This document shows positions 9,182 to 19,817 of a DNA stretch of 64,000 bases, piece by piece. The notes under the pieces are model-generated. The model saw nothing but the letters and a program-made list of their open reading frames with translations, made no database searches and was not told the origin of the DNA. The translations under genes were made by a program, and so were the position numbers. Numbering within the stretch: position 1 is the first letter of the stretch; each line of letters starts with the position of its first letter. Source of the DNA: Nocardia sp. XZ_19_385 (GTDB lineage Bacteria > Actinomycetota > Actinomycetes > Mycobacteriales > Mycobacteriaceae); the NCBI RefSeq assembly GCF_015355755.1, contig NZ_JACVEE010000002.1:992001-1056000 (forward strand), read 5' to 3'.

Positions 9182-10663
9182 TCAGGCCCCCGACAGCGAT
9201 CGGCGCGGGGCGACCGCCGGGCCGGAGATCGCGCACTGCGGGACGCAGTCGATGCGGTCCGGCTCCGGCGCCTTACGCAGCTGCACCGGCGGTTTGCGCT
9301 CCGGACGCAAGAGCACCGCCGCCAGCAGCGCTCCGGCCACCAGCAGCCCCACACAGATCCACATCGCGGTAGCGAAGCCGCGGTCGAACTCGGTTGCGTC
9401 GGACAGGGATCCGGAGATGCCCGCCAGGCCGGGCAGCGCGGCCACCGCGAGCAGCTGGGCGGTGCGGGCGACGGCGTTGTTGACGCCGGAGGCGACACCG
9501 GCCTCGCTGGCCGGCACCGCGCCGAGCACGGCCCCGGTGAGCGGGGCGACCAGCACCGCCAACCCGAGCCCGAAGACGAACACGCCGGGCAGCACATCGG
9601 TGAGGTAGACGGTGTCGGGGCCGATGCGCAGCAACAGGATCAGGCCCGCGGCGGCGAGCAGCGGACCGAGCGTCATCGGGAGGCGGGCGCCGTGCACCTG
9701 CGCCCAGCGGCCGGCCGGCGCCGACAGCACCAGCATGATCAGCGTGATCGGGACCGTGGCCACCCCCGACATCAGCGGCGAATAGCCCGCCACCAGTTGC
9801 AGTTCCAGCACGAGCAGGAAGAACACGCCGCCGAGTGCCGCGTACACCGCCAGGGTGACCAGGTTCGCCGCGGTGAAGACCCGGGAGCGGAACAGCGCCG
9901 GCAGCACCAGCGGATGATCGCTGCGCAGTTCGATCACCACGAAGGCGGCCAGCAGCAGCAGACCACCGGCGATGAGCAGCGCGTTGGTCTCGATCAAGCC
10001 GAAGGTGAGCGCACCGAGCGCGAGCGCGACCACTACCGCGCCCGGAACATCCAGGCGGGCAACGGCGTCCGGATCCCGGCTCTCCGGCACGTGGCGCAGC
10101 GCCACCAGCACGACCACCAGCACCAGCGGCACATTGAGGAAGAAGATGGACCGCCAGCCCACCACGTCGATGAGCCAGCCGCCGAGGAACGGGCCGAGCG
10201 CGCCCGCGACGCCGCCGAACCCGGACCACAGCCCGATCGCGGCGCCCTGGTCGCGGTTGTCGATGGAGGAGGAGATCAGCGCTAGGCTGCCCGGGGTGAG
10301 CATCGCGCCCGCGATGCCCTGCAGGACGCGCGCGGCCACGAGCATCTCGATATTCATCGCGGCGCCGCAGAGCACCGAGGCGATCGCGAAACCGATGGCG
10401 CCCCAGATGAAGACCTTGCGCCGGCCGAGCCGGTCACCGAGCGAGCCGCCGAGCAGGATGAACGCCGCCAGGGTGAGCGTGTACCCGTTCAAGGTCCACT
10501 GCAGGCCCGCCACATCGGTGTCCAGATCCGCGCCGATGCGGGGCAGCGCGATGTTGACGACCGTCGCGTCCAGCGAGGCCACCGACGAACCGAGAATCGT
10601 CGCGAGCAGGATCCAGCGGCCGTTGGCCGACTGCAAGCGGGGCAACTCCGAGAGGGTGCTCAC
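9182..10663 (-). CDS. MFS transporter, DHA2 (EmrB/QacA-like) family
   Basis: A 493-residue membrane protein with about 14 predicted helices, starting at GTG 10663. Family motifs include LDATVVNIALPRIG in helix 1, the loop GSLGDRLGRRKVF (motif A) and GFGGVAGALGPFLGGWL (motif C, typical of drug-proton antiporters). It probably exports hydrophobic compounds using the proton gradient. The substrate is not predictable. No regulator gene is directly attached. The hydrophilic C-terminal tail (about 40 residues) has two cysteines. Confidence 0.88.
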   Translation of the reverse strand: MSTLSELPRLQSANGRWILLATILGSSVASLDATVVNIALPRIGADLDTDVAGLQWTLNGYTLTLAAFILLGGSLGDRLGRRKVFIWGAIGFAIASVLCGAAMNIEMLVAARVLQGIAGAMLTPGSLALISSSIDNRDQGAAIGLWSGFGGVAGALGPFLGGWLIDVVGWRSIFFLNVPLVLVVVLVALRHVPESRDPDAVARLDVPGAVVVALALGALTFGLIETNALLIAGGLLLLAAFVVIELRSDHPLVLPALFRSRVFTAANLVTLAVYAALGGVFFLLVLELQLVAGYSPLMSGVATVPITLIMLVLSAPAGRWAQVHGARLPMTLGPLLAAAGLILLLRIGPDTVYLTDVLPGVFVFGLGLAVLVAPLTGAVLGAVPASEAGVASGVNNAVARTAQLLAVAALPGLAGISGSLSDATEFDRGFATAMWICVGLLVAGALLAAVLLRPERKPPVQLRKAPEPDRIDCVPQCAISGPAVAPRRSLSGA

Positions 10664-10699
10664 CGATACAAGGTAGCTACCCGCACCGACAGCGCGGGG

Positions 10700-11335
10700 C
10701 TACATGTCCGAGACGCACACCACGAATTTGCGTTCCTTGTAGGTGAATCCGGAGCCCGTGCCGCAGGACGCCACCTCGGCGGTGTTCTGTTTGATGCTGA
10801 CCACCTTCACGCCCTCGGCGGCGGTGGTGTCGGTGCAGTCGACGCGCTTGGGGTCCTCACCGCCGACGTCCATGCAGTCGCCGACCACCCAGTCGATGTC
10901 CAGGCACAGCGCTCCGGTCTGCACGCCGTTGCGCTTCTCGGCGTAATAGCTGTCGCGATCGCTGACACACTGCGAGGTGTTGGGCACCTTGCCGATGATC
11001 TTGTAGTTCGAAGTCTTACTGCCGCAGGCGACCTTCTCGATCTTCGGGTCGTTGCTGGCGCCGCCGAGGCTGACGCAGTCGCCGACGGCCGCGTCGAAGT
11101 CGATGTCACCACCCTGGTCCGGGGTGGTCGGGCTACCGGATTTGCTCGTGCTCGACCTGGGGCTCGAACTCGGTTTCGCCGTCGAGGTTTTCGTGGTGCT
11201 GGTCTCCACCGCGTCGACGGTTCCGTCCCCGGCCGGCCTGGCCTGACCCGGAATGGTTTCCCCGCACGCGACCAGGGCCAGCACGGCCACCACAGCACTG
11301 ATGCCGAGCGCGAGTCGCTCGAGTTGACCTGACAC
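10700..11335 (-). CDS. LppU-like lipoprotein
   Basis: A 211-residue lipoprotein with a GTG start at 11335 preceded by GGGAGGA. The signal peptide ends in the lipobox LVAC with Cys24. A Ser/Thr/Pro-rich linker (about residues 45-75) leads to a cysteine-rich domain with two related blocks beginning VGDCVSLGG and VGDCMDVGG, the pattern of mycobacterial LppU-like proteins. The function is unknown. The paired cysteines suggest a disulfide-stabilised extracellular domain. It lies 36 bp from the MFS gene start and could share its transcript. Confidence 0.75.
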   Translation of the reverse strand: MSGQLERLALGISAVVAVLALVACGETIPGQARPAGDGTVDAVETSTTKTSTAKPSSSPRSSTSKSGSPTTPDQGGDIDFDAAVGDCVSLGGASNDPKIEKVACGSKTSNYKIIGKVPNTSQCVSDRDSYYAEKRNGVQTGALCLDIDWVVGDCMDVGGEDPKRVDCTDTTAAEGVKVVSIKQNTAEVASCGTGSGFTYKERKFVVCVSDM

Positions 11336-11517
11336 GTACAGTCCTCCCGAGCTGCCCGCCGAAATAACACGCCATGCTTACATAATCGCCGCCCGTGCGT
11401 CGACTCGTAACAAGGCGCCGGCGCCACTGCCGCGCCGTGCCGGGGACCAGTAGAAACACGATTCTTTCAACTTTGCCCACTAGGGTGGGGTGACCGGTGG
11501 AGGGAAAGGGGCAGTCC

Positions 11518-12024
11518 GTGAAGCTGATCAGCGCGCTCGGTGTGGCGTCCGCTGCGGCCGGAGCCTCGTTCCTGTTGCCCGGCCCGGCCACCGCCACCGA
11601 TGTGCACTGCGCGTCCGACAGTGGCGTCGACATCACCGTCATCGATGGGCGCACCGCCTGTCGCGCGGTCACCGACGCGATCGGGCAGGCGCGGGCCGCC
11701 GGTTTCGACGGCGTCGGCTACGCCAATGCCACCCTCGGCGCGGTCGCGCTCGGCATCGGCGCGGCCGGTGGGGTCGGCGCCAGCGAAGGCACGGGCGGCA
11801 TGCCGATCGCCATCGGCCTGGGGCCGGACGCGATCGCACTCACCACGCTCTCCGGCGAGGGGCCGGCGAGCGACACTCTCGGCATCTCGATCGCGGTGAA
11901 CGGATCGCGGGCTCAGGTCAGCACCGCCGAGAACACGGTGGTGTGCCTCGGGTCGGGGGCCTTCGCGTGGAACTCGGCCACCGGGGCGAGCTGCCTGGCG
12001 ACACCGTTCGGGCTGCGCGCCTAG
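11518..12024 (+). CDS. Small secreted protein (DUF6764-like), function unknown
   Basis: About 168 residues from GTG 11518, which follows a good Shine-Dalgarno (AGGGAAAGGGG at 11501-11511). A GTG at 11497 would start inside that region. The signal peptide ends around GPATATD. The mature protein is rich in Gly, Ala and Ser and has four cysteines (ASDS context near residue 33, TACRA, VVCLG and GASCLA). It resembles short exported proteins of nocardiae. The family name is given from memory and is tentative. Confidence 0.65.
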   Translation: MKLISALGVASAAAGASFLLPGPATATDVHCASDSGVDITVIDGRTACRAVTDAIGQARAAGFDGVGYANATLGAVALGIGAAGGVGASEGTGGMPIAIGLGPDAIALTTLSGEGPASDTLGISIAVNGSRAQVSTAENTVVCLGSGAFAWNSATGASCLATPFGLRA

Positions 12025-12029
12025 AACGG

Positions 12030-12071
12030 CGTGATCTTCATCACGAACCGGTTTGGTGGCTACCAAAACCG
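12030..12071 (+). terminator. Tandem short hairpins after the DUF6764-like gene
   Basis: CGTGAT and ATCACG (12030-12045) form a 6-bp stem with a 4-nt loop directly after the stop codon. A second stem, CGGTTTGGT with ACCAAAACCG, follows to about 12071 and has one bulged A. Together they could end transcription, although neither has a T tract. Confidence 0.4.
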
Positions 12072-12291
12072 TACGGACGGACGCGATTCGATCCCGCCCG
12101 GGACTCGCCGGGGTGACCGGCACCTTTAGTCAATGTTGGTGACCCTCAACAACTTCTGTGTCGTAGGACACACCGGCCGGTCGGCCCGTATCAATCCCGA
12201 AACGCGCTGGCTTCCGGTCGCGCCCGGCGGGTAGGAAGGACGGACGGGGTCGGGTCAGTTCTATTTATTTCTTGGAATGGATGAGGTACCT

Positions 12292-13191
12292 ATGCATGCC
12301 GGTTCGCACAACAGGTCGCTGCCGAGATCGCAATCCCGGCTCTCCCGTCGGCTCCGGCAGGGCGTCCTATTGTCTGCGGCCATCGCGGCGGCCGGTGCCC
12401 TGATCGTCGCTCCGGCTCAGGCCGAGCCGCTGATCCCCGGGTTCCCCGGGCTGGGCTCCTCGGCCACCGATCCGGCCCCGAAGGTCACCTTCGCGCCGCC
12501 GAGCATCAATATCGCCGACGGCGACACGGTCGGCGTCGCGCAGCCGATCATCATCAACTTCAAGGACCCGATCGCCGAGGGCGACCGCGCGGCCGTGGAG
12601 AAGGTCATCAAGGTGACCTCGTCCAAGACCGCGCCCGGCCACTTCACCTGGTGGGGCGACAAGCAGGTGCGTTTCCGGCCGAACGATTTCTGGCCGGACA
12701 ACACCGACGTGACCGTGGAGGCGGGCGAGACCCGCAGCGCCTTCAAGATCGGTGACGCGGTGATCGCCACCGCCGACGACGCCAGCCACACCATGACCAT
12801 CACCCGCAACGGTGAGGTCGTGAAGACCATGCCGATCTCGATGGGCAAGCCCAAGCACGAGACCCCCAACGGCATCTACATCGTCGGCGAGCAGCTGAAG
12901 AAGATGACGATGGACTCCTCCACCTACGGTGTGCCGATCACCGATCCCGAGGGCTACAAGGTCGAGGTCGAGTACGCCACCCGGATCTCCAACAGCGGTA
13001 TCTTCGTGCACGCCGCGCCGTGGTCGGTCGCACAGCAAGGTGTTTCGAACGCCAGCCACGGCTGCCTGAACGTGAGCACCGACAACGGTCGCTGGTTCTT
13101 CGAGAACGTGAAGAAGGGCGATCCGGTGATCGTGCAGAACACCACCGGCGGAACCCTCAACGCGCGTGACGGTTTGGGCGACTGGAACTGA
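12292..13191 (+). CDS. L,D-transpeptidase (YkuD domain)
   Basis: A 299-residue protein from ATG 12292, which has GAGG seven bases upstream. An in-frame ATG at 12277 is the alternative. The N-terminal signal peptide (to about residue 44, APAQAEP) is followed by an Ig-like domain (about residues 60-155) and a YkuD catalytic domain (about 160-285). The active-site motif is HAAPW plus SHGCLNVS, with the catalytic Cys at about residue 258 and His at about 256. Ldt enzymes form 3-3 cross-links in peptidoglycan and are targets of carbapenems. A terminator follows at once, so the gene is probably monocistronic. Confidence 0.92.
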   Translation: MHAGSHNRSLPRSQSRLSRRLRQGVLLSAAIAAAGALIVAPAQAEPLIPGFPGLGSSATDPAPKVTFAPPSINIADGDTVGVAQPIIINFKDPIAEGDRAAVEKVIKVTSSKTAPGHFTWWGDKQVRFRPNDFWPDNTDVTVEAGETRSAFKIGDAVIATADDASHTMTITRNGEVVKTMPISMGKPKHETPNGIYIVGEQLKKMTMDSSTYGVPITDPEGYKVEVEYATRISNSGIFVHAAPWSVAQQGVSNASHGCLNVSTDNGRWFFENVKKGDPVIVQNTTGGTLNARDGLGDWN

Positions 13192-13211
13192 CCGCGTCCT
13201 AGCTGAACGAA

Positions 13212-13240
13212 GAAGGGCCACCGGATTCCGGTGGCCCTTC
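13212..13240 (+). terminator. Terminator of the L,D-transpeptidase gene
   Basis: GAAGGGCCACCGG (13212-13224) pairs perfectly with 13228-13240 across a three-base loop (ATT). It begins about 20 bp after the stop codon and separates this gene from the ugp operon. Confidence 0.85.
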
Positions 13241-13315
13241 GGCGTTCCCGGAACTAAATGATCAATTACGCGAATCCGCTGACCGGTTTGTCTGGTCCTT
13301 GGTTCACTTGCGCGC

Positions 13316-14317
13316 ATGCGCGGAGTGTTCAGCTCGACGCCCGACGGCGTTAACTCTCTATTTGCTGTGCGCCGCAAAGCTTCCGCGGTGCGATCCAGAC
13401 CCGAGCGTGTACTCCCGCAACCCCGAGGTAAGGGGTGGCGCGGGCGGCCGTGGCAGGACTACGCACTGTTCTTCGTGCTGGTAGCCCCGAACCTGGCGCT
13501 GCTCACGCTGTTCACATACCGGCCGCTGATCGACAACATCCGGCTCTCCTTCACCGACTTCAATATCTCCGACCAGTTCGTCACCTACATCGGCTTCGAG
13601 AACTACACGGAGTGGTTCGGCCGCGACGACTCCTGGCAGATCGTTTCCAACACCCTCATCTTCACCGTGGCCGCCGTGGTCGGATCCATGGTGCTGGGCC
13701 TGGCGCTGGCGCTGCTGCTGGACCGGAAGCTGTTCGGCCGCAATGTGGTCCGCTCCGCGGTATTCGCGCCGTTCGTCATCTCCGGCGCCGCGATCGGCGT
13801 CGCCTTCCAGTTCGTCTTCGATCCCAGCTTCGGGTTGATCCAGGATGTGCTGCACAAGCTGGGCGTGGCGCAGGTGCCCGATTTCTACCAGGACCCCGAG
13901 TGGGCTCTGTTCATGGTGACGGTCACCTATATCTGGAAGAACCTGGGCTACGCCTTCGTCATCTATCTGGCCGCGCTGCAGGGGGTCCGGGCCGAACTGA
14001 TGGAAGCGGCCGAGATCGACGGAGCCAGCCGGTGGACGACATTCACCAAAGTGCTGCTGCCGCAGCTGCGCCCGACGACATTCTTCCTGTCCATCACGGT
14101 GCTGCTGAACTCGCTGCAAGTCTTCGACATCATCAATGTGATGACGCGCGGCGGGCCGCTCGGCACCAGCACCTCCACCATGGTCTACCAGGTGTATCAG
14201 GAGACGTTCGTGAACTTCCGCGCCGGTTACGGCGCCACCGTCGCCACCATCATGTTCCTGGTGCTACTGCTGGTGACCCTCTTTCAGGTGCGCGTCATGG
14301 ATGGGGGTGAGCAGTGA
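13316..14317 (+). CDS. ugpA: ABC sugar-type transporter permease, UgpA-like
   Basis: A 333-residue MalF/UgpA-family permease with about six membrane helices starting near residue 50. The EAA loop EAAEIDGASRWTTFTKVLLPQLRP (the first 13 residues carry the motif EAA---G) contacts the ATPase. About 48 basic, hydrophilic residues precede helix 1, so a later start such as GTG 13368 is possible. It is the first gene of the order permease, permease, binding protein, ATPase, identical to ugpAEBC of mycobacteria. The stop overlaps the next gene. Confidence 0.88.
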   Translation: MRGVFSSTPDGVNSLFAVRRKASAVRSRPERVLPQPRGKGWRGRPWQDYALFFVLVAPNLALLTLFTYRPLIDNIRLSFTDFNISDQFVTYIGFENYTEWFGRDDSWQIVSNTLIFTVAAVVGSMVLGLALALLLDRKLFGRNVVRSAVFAPFVISGAAIGVAFQFVFDPSFGLIQDVLHKLGVAQVPDFYQDPEWALFMVTVTYIWKNLGYAFVIYLAALQGVRAELMEAAEIDGASRWTTFTKVLLPQLRPTTFFLSITVLLNSLQVFDIINVMTRGGPLGTSTSTMVYQVYQETFVNFRAGYGATVATIMFLVLLLVTLFQVRVMDGGEQ

Positions 14318-15180
14318 AAACGACTGCTGTCGAAACGATTTCGTACCGTCGCCAGCAGCGGCTGGCGACGTTGCTCGGCTACGCCGCCATGGTGTGCGTG
14401 CTGATCATCGTGGGTGTGCCCCTGTTCTGGATCTTCATCACCTCGTTCAAGGAACGCCCGGACATCTACACCCAGCCCGCCGTCTATTGGCCGCACACCT
14501 GGCGTCCGCAGAACTACAGCGACGCGACGACGACGCTGCCGTACTGGACCTTCCTCCGGAACTCGCTGATCGTCACCGGCGTCATCGCGGTGGTGAAATT
14601 CGTGCTCGGGGTGCTCAGCGCGTATGGCCTGGTCTTCCTGCGCTTCCCCGGCAAGACGTTCGTCTTCCTGGTCATCATCGCCGCGCTCATGGTGCCCAAC
14701 CAGATCACCGTCATCTCCAACTACGCGCTGATCGCCCAGCTCGGCTGGCGAAATACTTTCCAGGGCATCATCGTTCCGCTCTGCGGCGTCGCCTTCGGCA
14801 CCTTCCTCATGCGCAATCACTTCCTGTCGCTGCCCTCGGAAGTGATCGAGGCGGCGCGCATGGACGGCGCCGGCTGGTGGCGGCTGTTGACCCGGGTGGT
14901 GCTGCCCATGTCGGGTCCGACCATGGTGGCGTTCGCGGTGGTCACGCTCGTCAACGAATGGAATGAGTACCTCTGGCCGTTCCTCATGGCCGACAGCACC
15001 GAGGTCGCCACGCTGCCGGTGGGTCTGACGCTCTTGCAGAACACCGAGAACACCTCCGTCACCAACTGGGGACCGGTCATGTCGGGGACGCTGCTCACCA
15101 TGCTGCCGATTCTCATCGTGTTCCTGCTACTGCAACGCCACATGATCAAAGGCCTCACCTCTGGTGCGGTCAAGGGCTGA
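14314..15180 (+). CDS. ugpE: ABC sugar-type transporter permease, UgpE-like
   Basis: A 288-residue MalG/UgpE-family permease. The GTG start at 14314 overlaps the ugpA stop as GTGA. It has six predicted helices and the EAA loop EAARMDGAGWWRLLTRVVLP (about residues 180-200). It pairs with UgpA to form the transmembrane pore. The gene is followed 15 bp later by the binding-protein gene. Confidence 0.9.
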   Translation: MKTTAVETISYRRQQRLATLLGYAAMVCVLIIVGVPLFWIFITSFKERPDIYTQPAVYWPHTWRPQNYSDATTTLPYWTFLRNSLIVTGVIAVVKFVLGVLSAYGLVFLRFPGKTFVFLVIIAALMVPNQITVISNYALIAQLGWRNTFQGIIVPLCGVAFGTFLMRNHFLSLPSEVIEAARMDGAGWWRLLTRVVLPMSGPTMVAFAVVTLVNEWNEYLWPFLMADSTEVATLPVGLTLLQNTENTSVTNWGPVMSGTLLTMLPILIVFLLLQRHMIKGLTSGAVKG

Positions 15181-15195
15181 AAACAGGAGATCCCA

Positions 15196-16521
15196 ATGCC
15201 CCCTTCACAATTCCCCCATCTGTCCAGACGCGGGTTCATCGGCCTGGCCGGCGCGGCCGCCGCCGGCATCGCCCTCACCGCGTGCGCGGGCGGAGGCGGC
15301 GGCAAACAGGGCGGGGATGGCAAGACCATCAACTGGTGGTCGAATCACCCGGGCACCTCGAAGGATTACGAGCTCGAGCTGATCAACCGCTTCCAGGCCA
15401 AGTTCCCCGATTTGAAGGTGAACCTGGTCGACGCGGGCAAGAACTACGAGGAGGTGTCGCAGAAGTTCAACGCGGCGCTCTCCGGTGGTGACCTGCCGGA
15501 TGTCGTTGTGCTGTCGGATGTCTGGTGGTTCAACTACGCGCTCAACGGCACCATCGAACCGCTGGACGGGCACTTCGGCGAGGCCGGGGTGAAGCTCGAC
15601 GACTACGTCGACGCGCTCGCCGCGGACTACCTGTTCAACGGCAAGCATTACGCGCTGCCCTACGCCCGCTCGACGCCGCTGTTCTACTACAACAAGGACG
15701 TCTGGTCGAAAGCCGGTCTGCCCGACCGCGGCCCGGAAAGCTGGCAGGAATTCGACGAGTGGGGCCCGAGAATCCAGTCCATCGTCGGCGACGGCAAGCT
15801 GGCGCACGGCTGGGGTGACGCGAAAAACTACTTCGCGTGGACCTTCCAAGGACCGAATTGGACCTTCGGTGGCGCGTACTCCGACAAGTGGACTTTGAAG
15901 TTCACCGACCCCAACACCATCAAGGCCGGACAGTTCCTGCGGGATATGGTCCACACCAAGAAGTACGCGGGTGTGAAGCCGGCGATCGCGACGGACTTCG
16001 GTGCGGGCGTCATCGCCTCCACCATCGCCTCGACCGGCGACCTGCGGGGTATCACGAAGAACTCCGAAGGCAAGCTGGAATTCGGCACCGCGTTCCTGCC
16101 GCATCCCAGCGGACCCGGTGTCACCACCGGCGGTGCGGGTCTGGCGATCCCGGCGCGCATCTCCGATGAGCGGAAGGTCAACGCGCTCAAGTTCATCGAG
16201 TTCATCACCAACGCCGCGAACACCGCGTACTTCTCGCAGAACACCGGGTACATGCCGGTGCGGAAATCGGCGGTCAACGATCCGAGCGAGCAGGAGTTCT
16301 TGACCAAGAACCCCAAGGCCAAGGTCGCCATCGACCAGCTGGCGCTGACCAAATCGCAGGACTACGCCCGTGTCTTCGTCCCCGGCGGTGACCAGATCAT
16401 CGGCACGGGCCTGGAGCAGATCGCGCTCCAGAACGCCGATCCGGCGACCGCGTTCGCCGGGGTGCAGAGCCAGCTGCAAGCGATCATCGACCGGCAGATC
16501 ACCCCGAAACTGCCCAAGTAA
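15196..16521 (+). CDS. ugpB: ABC transporter substrate-binding lipoprotein, UgpB-like
   Basis: A 441-residue family 1 solute-binding protein. The N-terminus has a twin-arginine pattern (SRRGFIGLAG) and a lipobox LTAC, suggesting Tat export followed by lipidation. The mature part contains the typical SBP1 stretch DLPDVVVLSDVWW and a YYNKDVW motif. In Mycobacterium tuberculosis the corresponding protein binds glycerophosphocholine. Gene order supports the same class here, but the ligand is inferred and a sugar is not excluded. Confidence 0.87.
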   Translation: MPPSQFPHLSRRGFIGLAGAAAAGIALTACAGGGGGKQGGDGKTINWWSNHPGTSKDYELELINRFQAKFPDLKVNLVDAGKNYEEVSQKFNAALSGGDLPDVVVLSDVWWFNYALNGTIEPLDGHFGEAGVKLDDYVDALAADYLFNGKHYALPYARSTPLFYYNKDVWSKAGLPDRGPESWQEFDEWGPRIQSIVGDGKLAHGWGDAKNYFAWTFQGPNWTFGGAYSDKWTLKFTDPNTIKAGQFLRDMVHTKKYAGVKPAIATDFGAGVIASTIASTGDLRGITKNSEGKLEFGTAFLPHPSGPGVTTGGAGLAIPARISDERKVNALKFIEFITNAANTAYFSQNTGYMPVRKSAVNDPSEQEFLTKNPKAKVAIDQLALTKSQDYARVFVPGGDQIIGTGLEQIALQNADPATAFAGVQSQLQAIIDRQITPKLPK

Positions 16522-16544
16522 CAACGCGTTAGGAGACGGACAGC

Positions 16545-17624
<1,080 letters not shown>

Positions 17625-17625
17625 C

Positions 17626-19209
17626 TCACTCCGGCGGCTTCAGCTTCGCGTGCATCAGGTAGACGTTGTAGCTGTCCCAGGCCGACACCATGAAGTAGAG
17701 GTCCTCGGTGGTGGACCAGGGATGGATGAAGCCGCCGTAGGACTTCGGATAGTCGGCGGTGGAGACCAGCGGTGCCGCTTCGGTCCAAATGCCCTGGGGC
17801 GTAGCGGAATTCCGGACTACGATCGAGGCCTTGCCCGGATCCAGGTAGACCATCTGCCACTGCTCCGCGGCCGCGTCGTAGCGCACCGAGATCTCACTGG
17901 CGAGGCCGAGAACCACCGGGGAGGCGTCGTTCTCGGCGGCCGGCGCCCAGTTGCCGTCGACCCAGTACTGATAGGCCGACTTGTTGAGAACCTCGGCCTT
18001 GGCGACGCGGGCCAGCGCGATCATGCCGACGCGGCCGTTCGGTGTGCCGAACATGTAGACGTAGTCGCCCTGCGGAACCATCGCGGCGACCTGGAACCGG
18101 CCGCGGCCGAACACGTTGTCCCACTTGGCATGCTGGTCCTTGACCCAGGTGTTGCCGCCGTCGTCGGAGTAGGCGATGCCGCCGTAGTTGGTGGACCACA
18201 GGCCGGGGATGCGGCTCCAGCGGTTCACCGACATGTAGCTCATGTACTGGCGATCGCCCAGGGCGAAGCCCGAGGTCGGGATGACCGTGGTCTCCCAGTT
18301 CTTGACCTTGCGGCTGGACAGGAATTCGGCCGCGTGGCAGCGGCTGTCCTGCACGAAGGTGTCGATGGTCAGGCCGTCGGCGAGATCGCGGTCGGTGCTG
18401 AATCCGAGCACGTTGCTGCGCCAGTCCGGGCCGCCCGCGCCGCCGGTGACCCAGCCGTCGCCGAAGGTGTCGCCGAAGACCACGGCGACCTCACCCGGCT
18501 TGGTCTCCCACATCAGGCCGAGGTCGGTGCCGTCGACCTGCCAGCGCATGTCGGTGCGGTTGATCGAGCCGCGGCCGGTGACCTGGTTGACCAACTCCAC
18601 CTGCTCGACCCGCGGCGCGGCGACGGGTTCGGCCACCGGGCCGGGTTCGATGGGATGCACCACCCGCGCCGGGGCGGGTTGCGCTTCTACCTGCTCGCCG
18701 GGGACCTCCCGCTCGTACGGGATCGGAATGGGTTCGATTTCCGGTTTGATCTCGAGCCGGGGCAACTCGAACTTGCCCGAGCCGGAATTCGAGCCGGAAC
18801 CTGAGCTCGACCCGGTATCCGGGGTCTCCGGGGACTCCGGTTCCGTCGATTCCTCGGGCTTGGGCGTATCCCGGATATCCGGGCACGGGTTGCGGCACGG
18901 ATCCGCGGGCAGTCGCTCCTGTTCGACCCGGGTGTTGTCCTGTGGCGGATCAGGCACCGGCACCGGCGTGAACTCGGGGACGATGATCGGAATCTCGATC
19001 TTCGGCGGAATATGGACCGGCGGTGGCGGCGGCAGGCTCGGATCGGGCAGGCGCAAGAGCGGATCGAAGCCGATCTCACCGCACAGATTGACCGGCGGCG
19101 GCGCCCAGGGATGCGATTCGGCCTGGGCGGGCGGCGGCATGCAGAGCAGTCCGGTGAGGACGACTCCGAAGACGACTGGAGCATCCAGCTTCTCCGGCAG
19201 CAATCCCAT
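17626..19209 (-). CDS. Secreted DUF4185 protein with Pro/Glu-rich spacer
   Basis: A 527-residue protein from ATG 19209 (MGLLPEKLDA), which has AGGGAG upstream. A longer frame to 19407 would place the signal peptide internally. The signal peptide ends around AQAES. A Pro/Ser/Glu-rich spacer (about residues 40-205) precedes a beta-rich DUF4185 domain (about 215-527) with the motif VVFGDTFGDGW. DUF4185 has sialidase-like blades (for example YSDDGGNTW). No catalytic function can be assigned. It may act in the envelope or on host or environmental polymers. Confidence 0.78.
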   Translation of the reverse strand: MGLLPEKLDAPVVFGVVLTGLLCMPPPAQAESHPWAPPPVNLCGEIGFDPLLRLPDPSLPPPPPVHIPPKIEIPIIVPEFTPVPVPDPPQDNTRVEQERLPADPCRNPCPDIRDTPKPEESTEPESPETPDTGSSSGSGSNSGSGKFELPRLEIKPEIEPIPIPYEREVPGEQVEAQPAPARVVHPIEPGPVAEPVAAPRVEQVELVNQVTGRGSINRTDMRWQVDGTDLGLMWETKPGEVAVVFGDTFGDGWVTGGAGGPDWRSNVLGFSTDRDLADGLTIDTFVQDSRCHAAEFLSSRKVKNWETTVIPTSGFALGDRQYMSYMSVNRWSRIPGLWSTNYGGIAYSDDGGNTWVKDQHAKWDNVFGRGRFQVAAMVPQGDYVYMFGTPNGRVGMIALARVAKAEVLNKSAYQYWVDGNWAPAAENDASPVVLGLASEISVRYDAAAEQWQMVYLDPGKASIVVRNSATPQGIWTEAAPLVSTADYPKSYGGFIHPWSTTEDLYFMVSAWDSYNVYLMHAKLKPPE

Positions 19210-19346
19210 GATCTGTTGACTCCCTGTCGATTCGGATCGAAACCGGAAGGTCAACTTACCGGAGCGCGCCCGGAGCTGTGGGAAGCCGGGCGGTCGGAAT
19301 ACATTCGATATGGAACCGAATTCCGCGGGGCTGCGTCCAAGTGGAT

Positions 19347-19817
19347 ATGAGCGATATCGAATACGTCTTCGGGACGGGTGCCGGCGAAGTCCATGTGTGG
19401 TCCTCACCGGCCGATCTGGAATTGGCCCGCACCGGCACGGTCGACGCGGTGCAGTTGGATTTCGACGGTGACGGCCTGTTCGACGACGCGCTGTGGGACA
19501 CCCACGGCGCCGGTGTCGCCGACGTGGCCGCGCTCGACCTGAACGACGACGGCGTGCTCGACCACTTCTACACCGACCCGTCCGGCCTGGGCACCTGGAA
19601 TCACCTGGTCACCGGCTTCGACTCGGCCAACGAACCACTGGAGTGGACCATCCGGCCGGAACCGGAGCCCGCACTCGAACCCGCGCCGGACAATGTCATG
19701 ACCGCCGATCTCGCGCAGGTGCTCGCGGAATATCCGGTGCTGCCTCATGATTCGCTGCGCACGCCGCGCGATTTCGAGCTCCTGGATCAGACCGAGGCAT
19801 CCTGGCCGAATGAATGA
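19347..19817 (+). CDS. Small acidic protein with DxDxDG repeats
   Basis: About 156 residues from ATG 19347 (MSDIEYVFG). The segment from residue 30 to 85 has three acidic repeats: DFDGDGLFDD, a degenerate DTHGAGVADV, and DLNDDGVLDH. These resemble calcium-binding loops or FG-GAP-type repeats. No signal peptide is seen. The gene is divergent from the DUF4185 gene (138 bp between starts) and its 3' end overlaps the end of the convergent MFS gene by about 31 bp. The function is unknown. A GTG at 19341 is an alternative start. Confidence 0.55.
   Translation: MSDIEYVFGTGAGEVHVWSSPADLELARTGTVDAVQLDFDGDGLFDDALWDTHGAGVADVAALDLNDDGVLDHFYTDPSGLGTWNHLVTGFDSANEPLEWTIRPEPEPALEPAPDNVMTADLAQVLAEYPVLPHDSLRTPRDFELLDQTEASWPNE

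Noticed and set aside
12040..12110. A possible tRNA-like T-arm in the gap before the L,D-transpeptidase gene
   Set aside because: The segment GCGATTCGATCCCG looks like a T-loop, but no acceptor stem or anticodon arm pairs with it.
11467..12123. Frames on both strands around the DUF6764-like gene
   Set aside because: They lack a signal, ribosome-binding sequence or domain. The plus-strand frame with a clear signal peptide was chosen.
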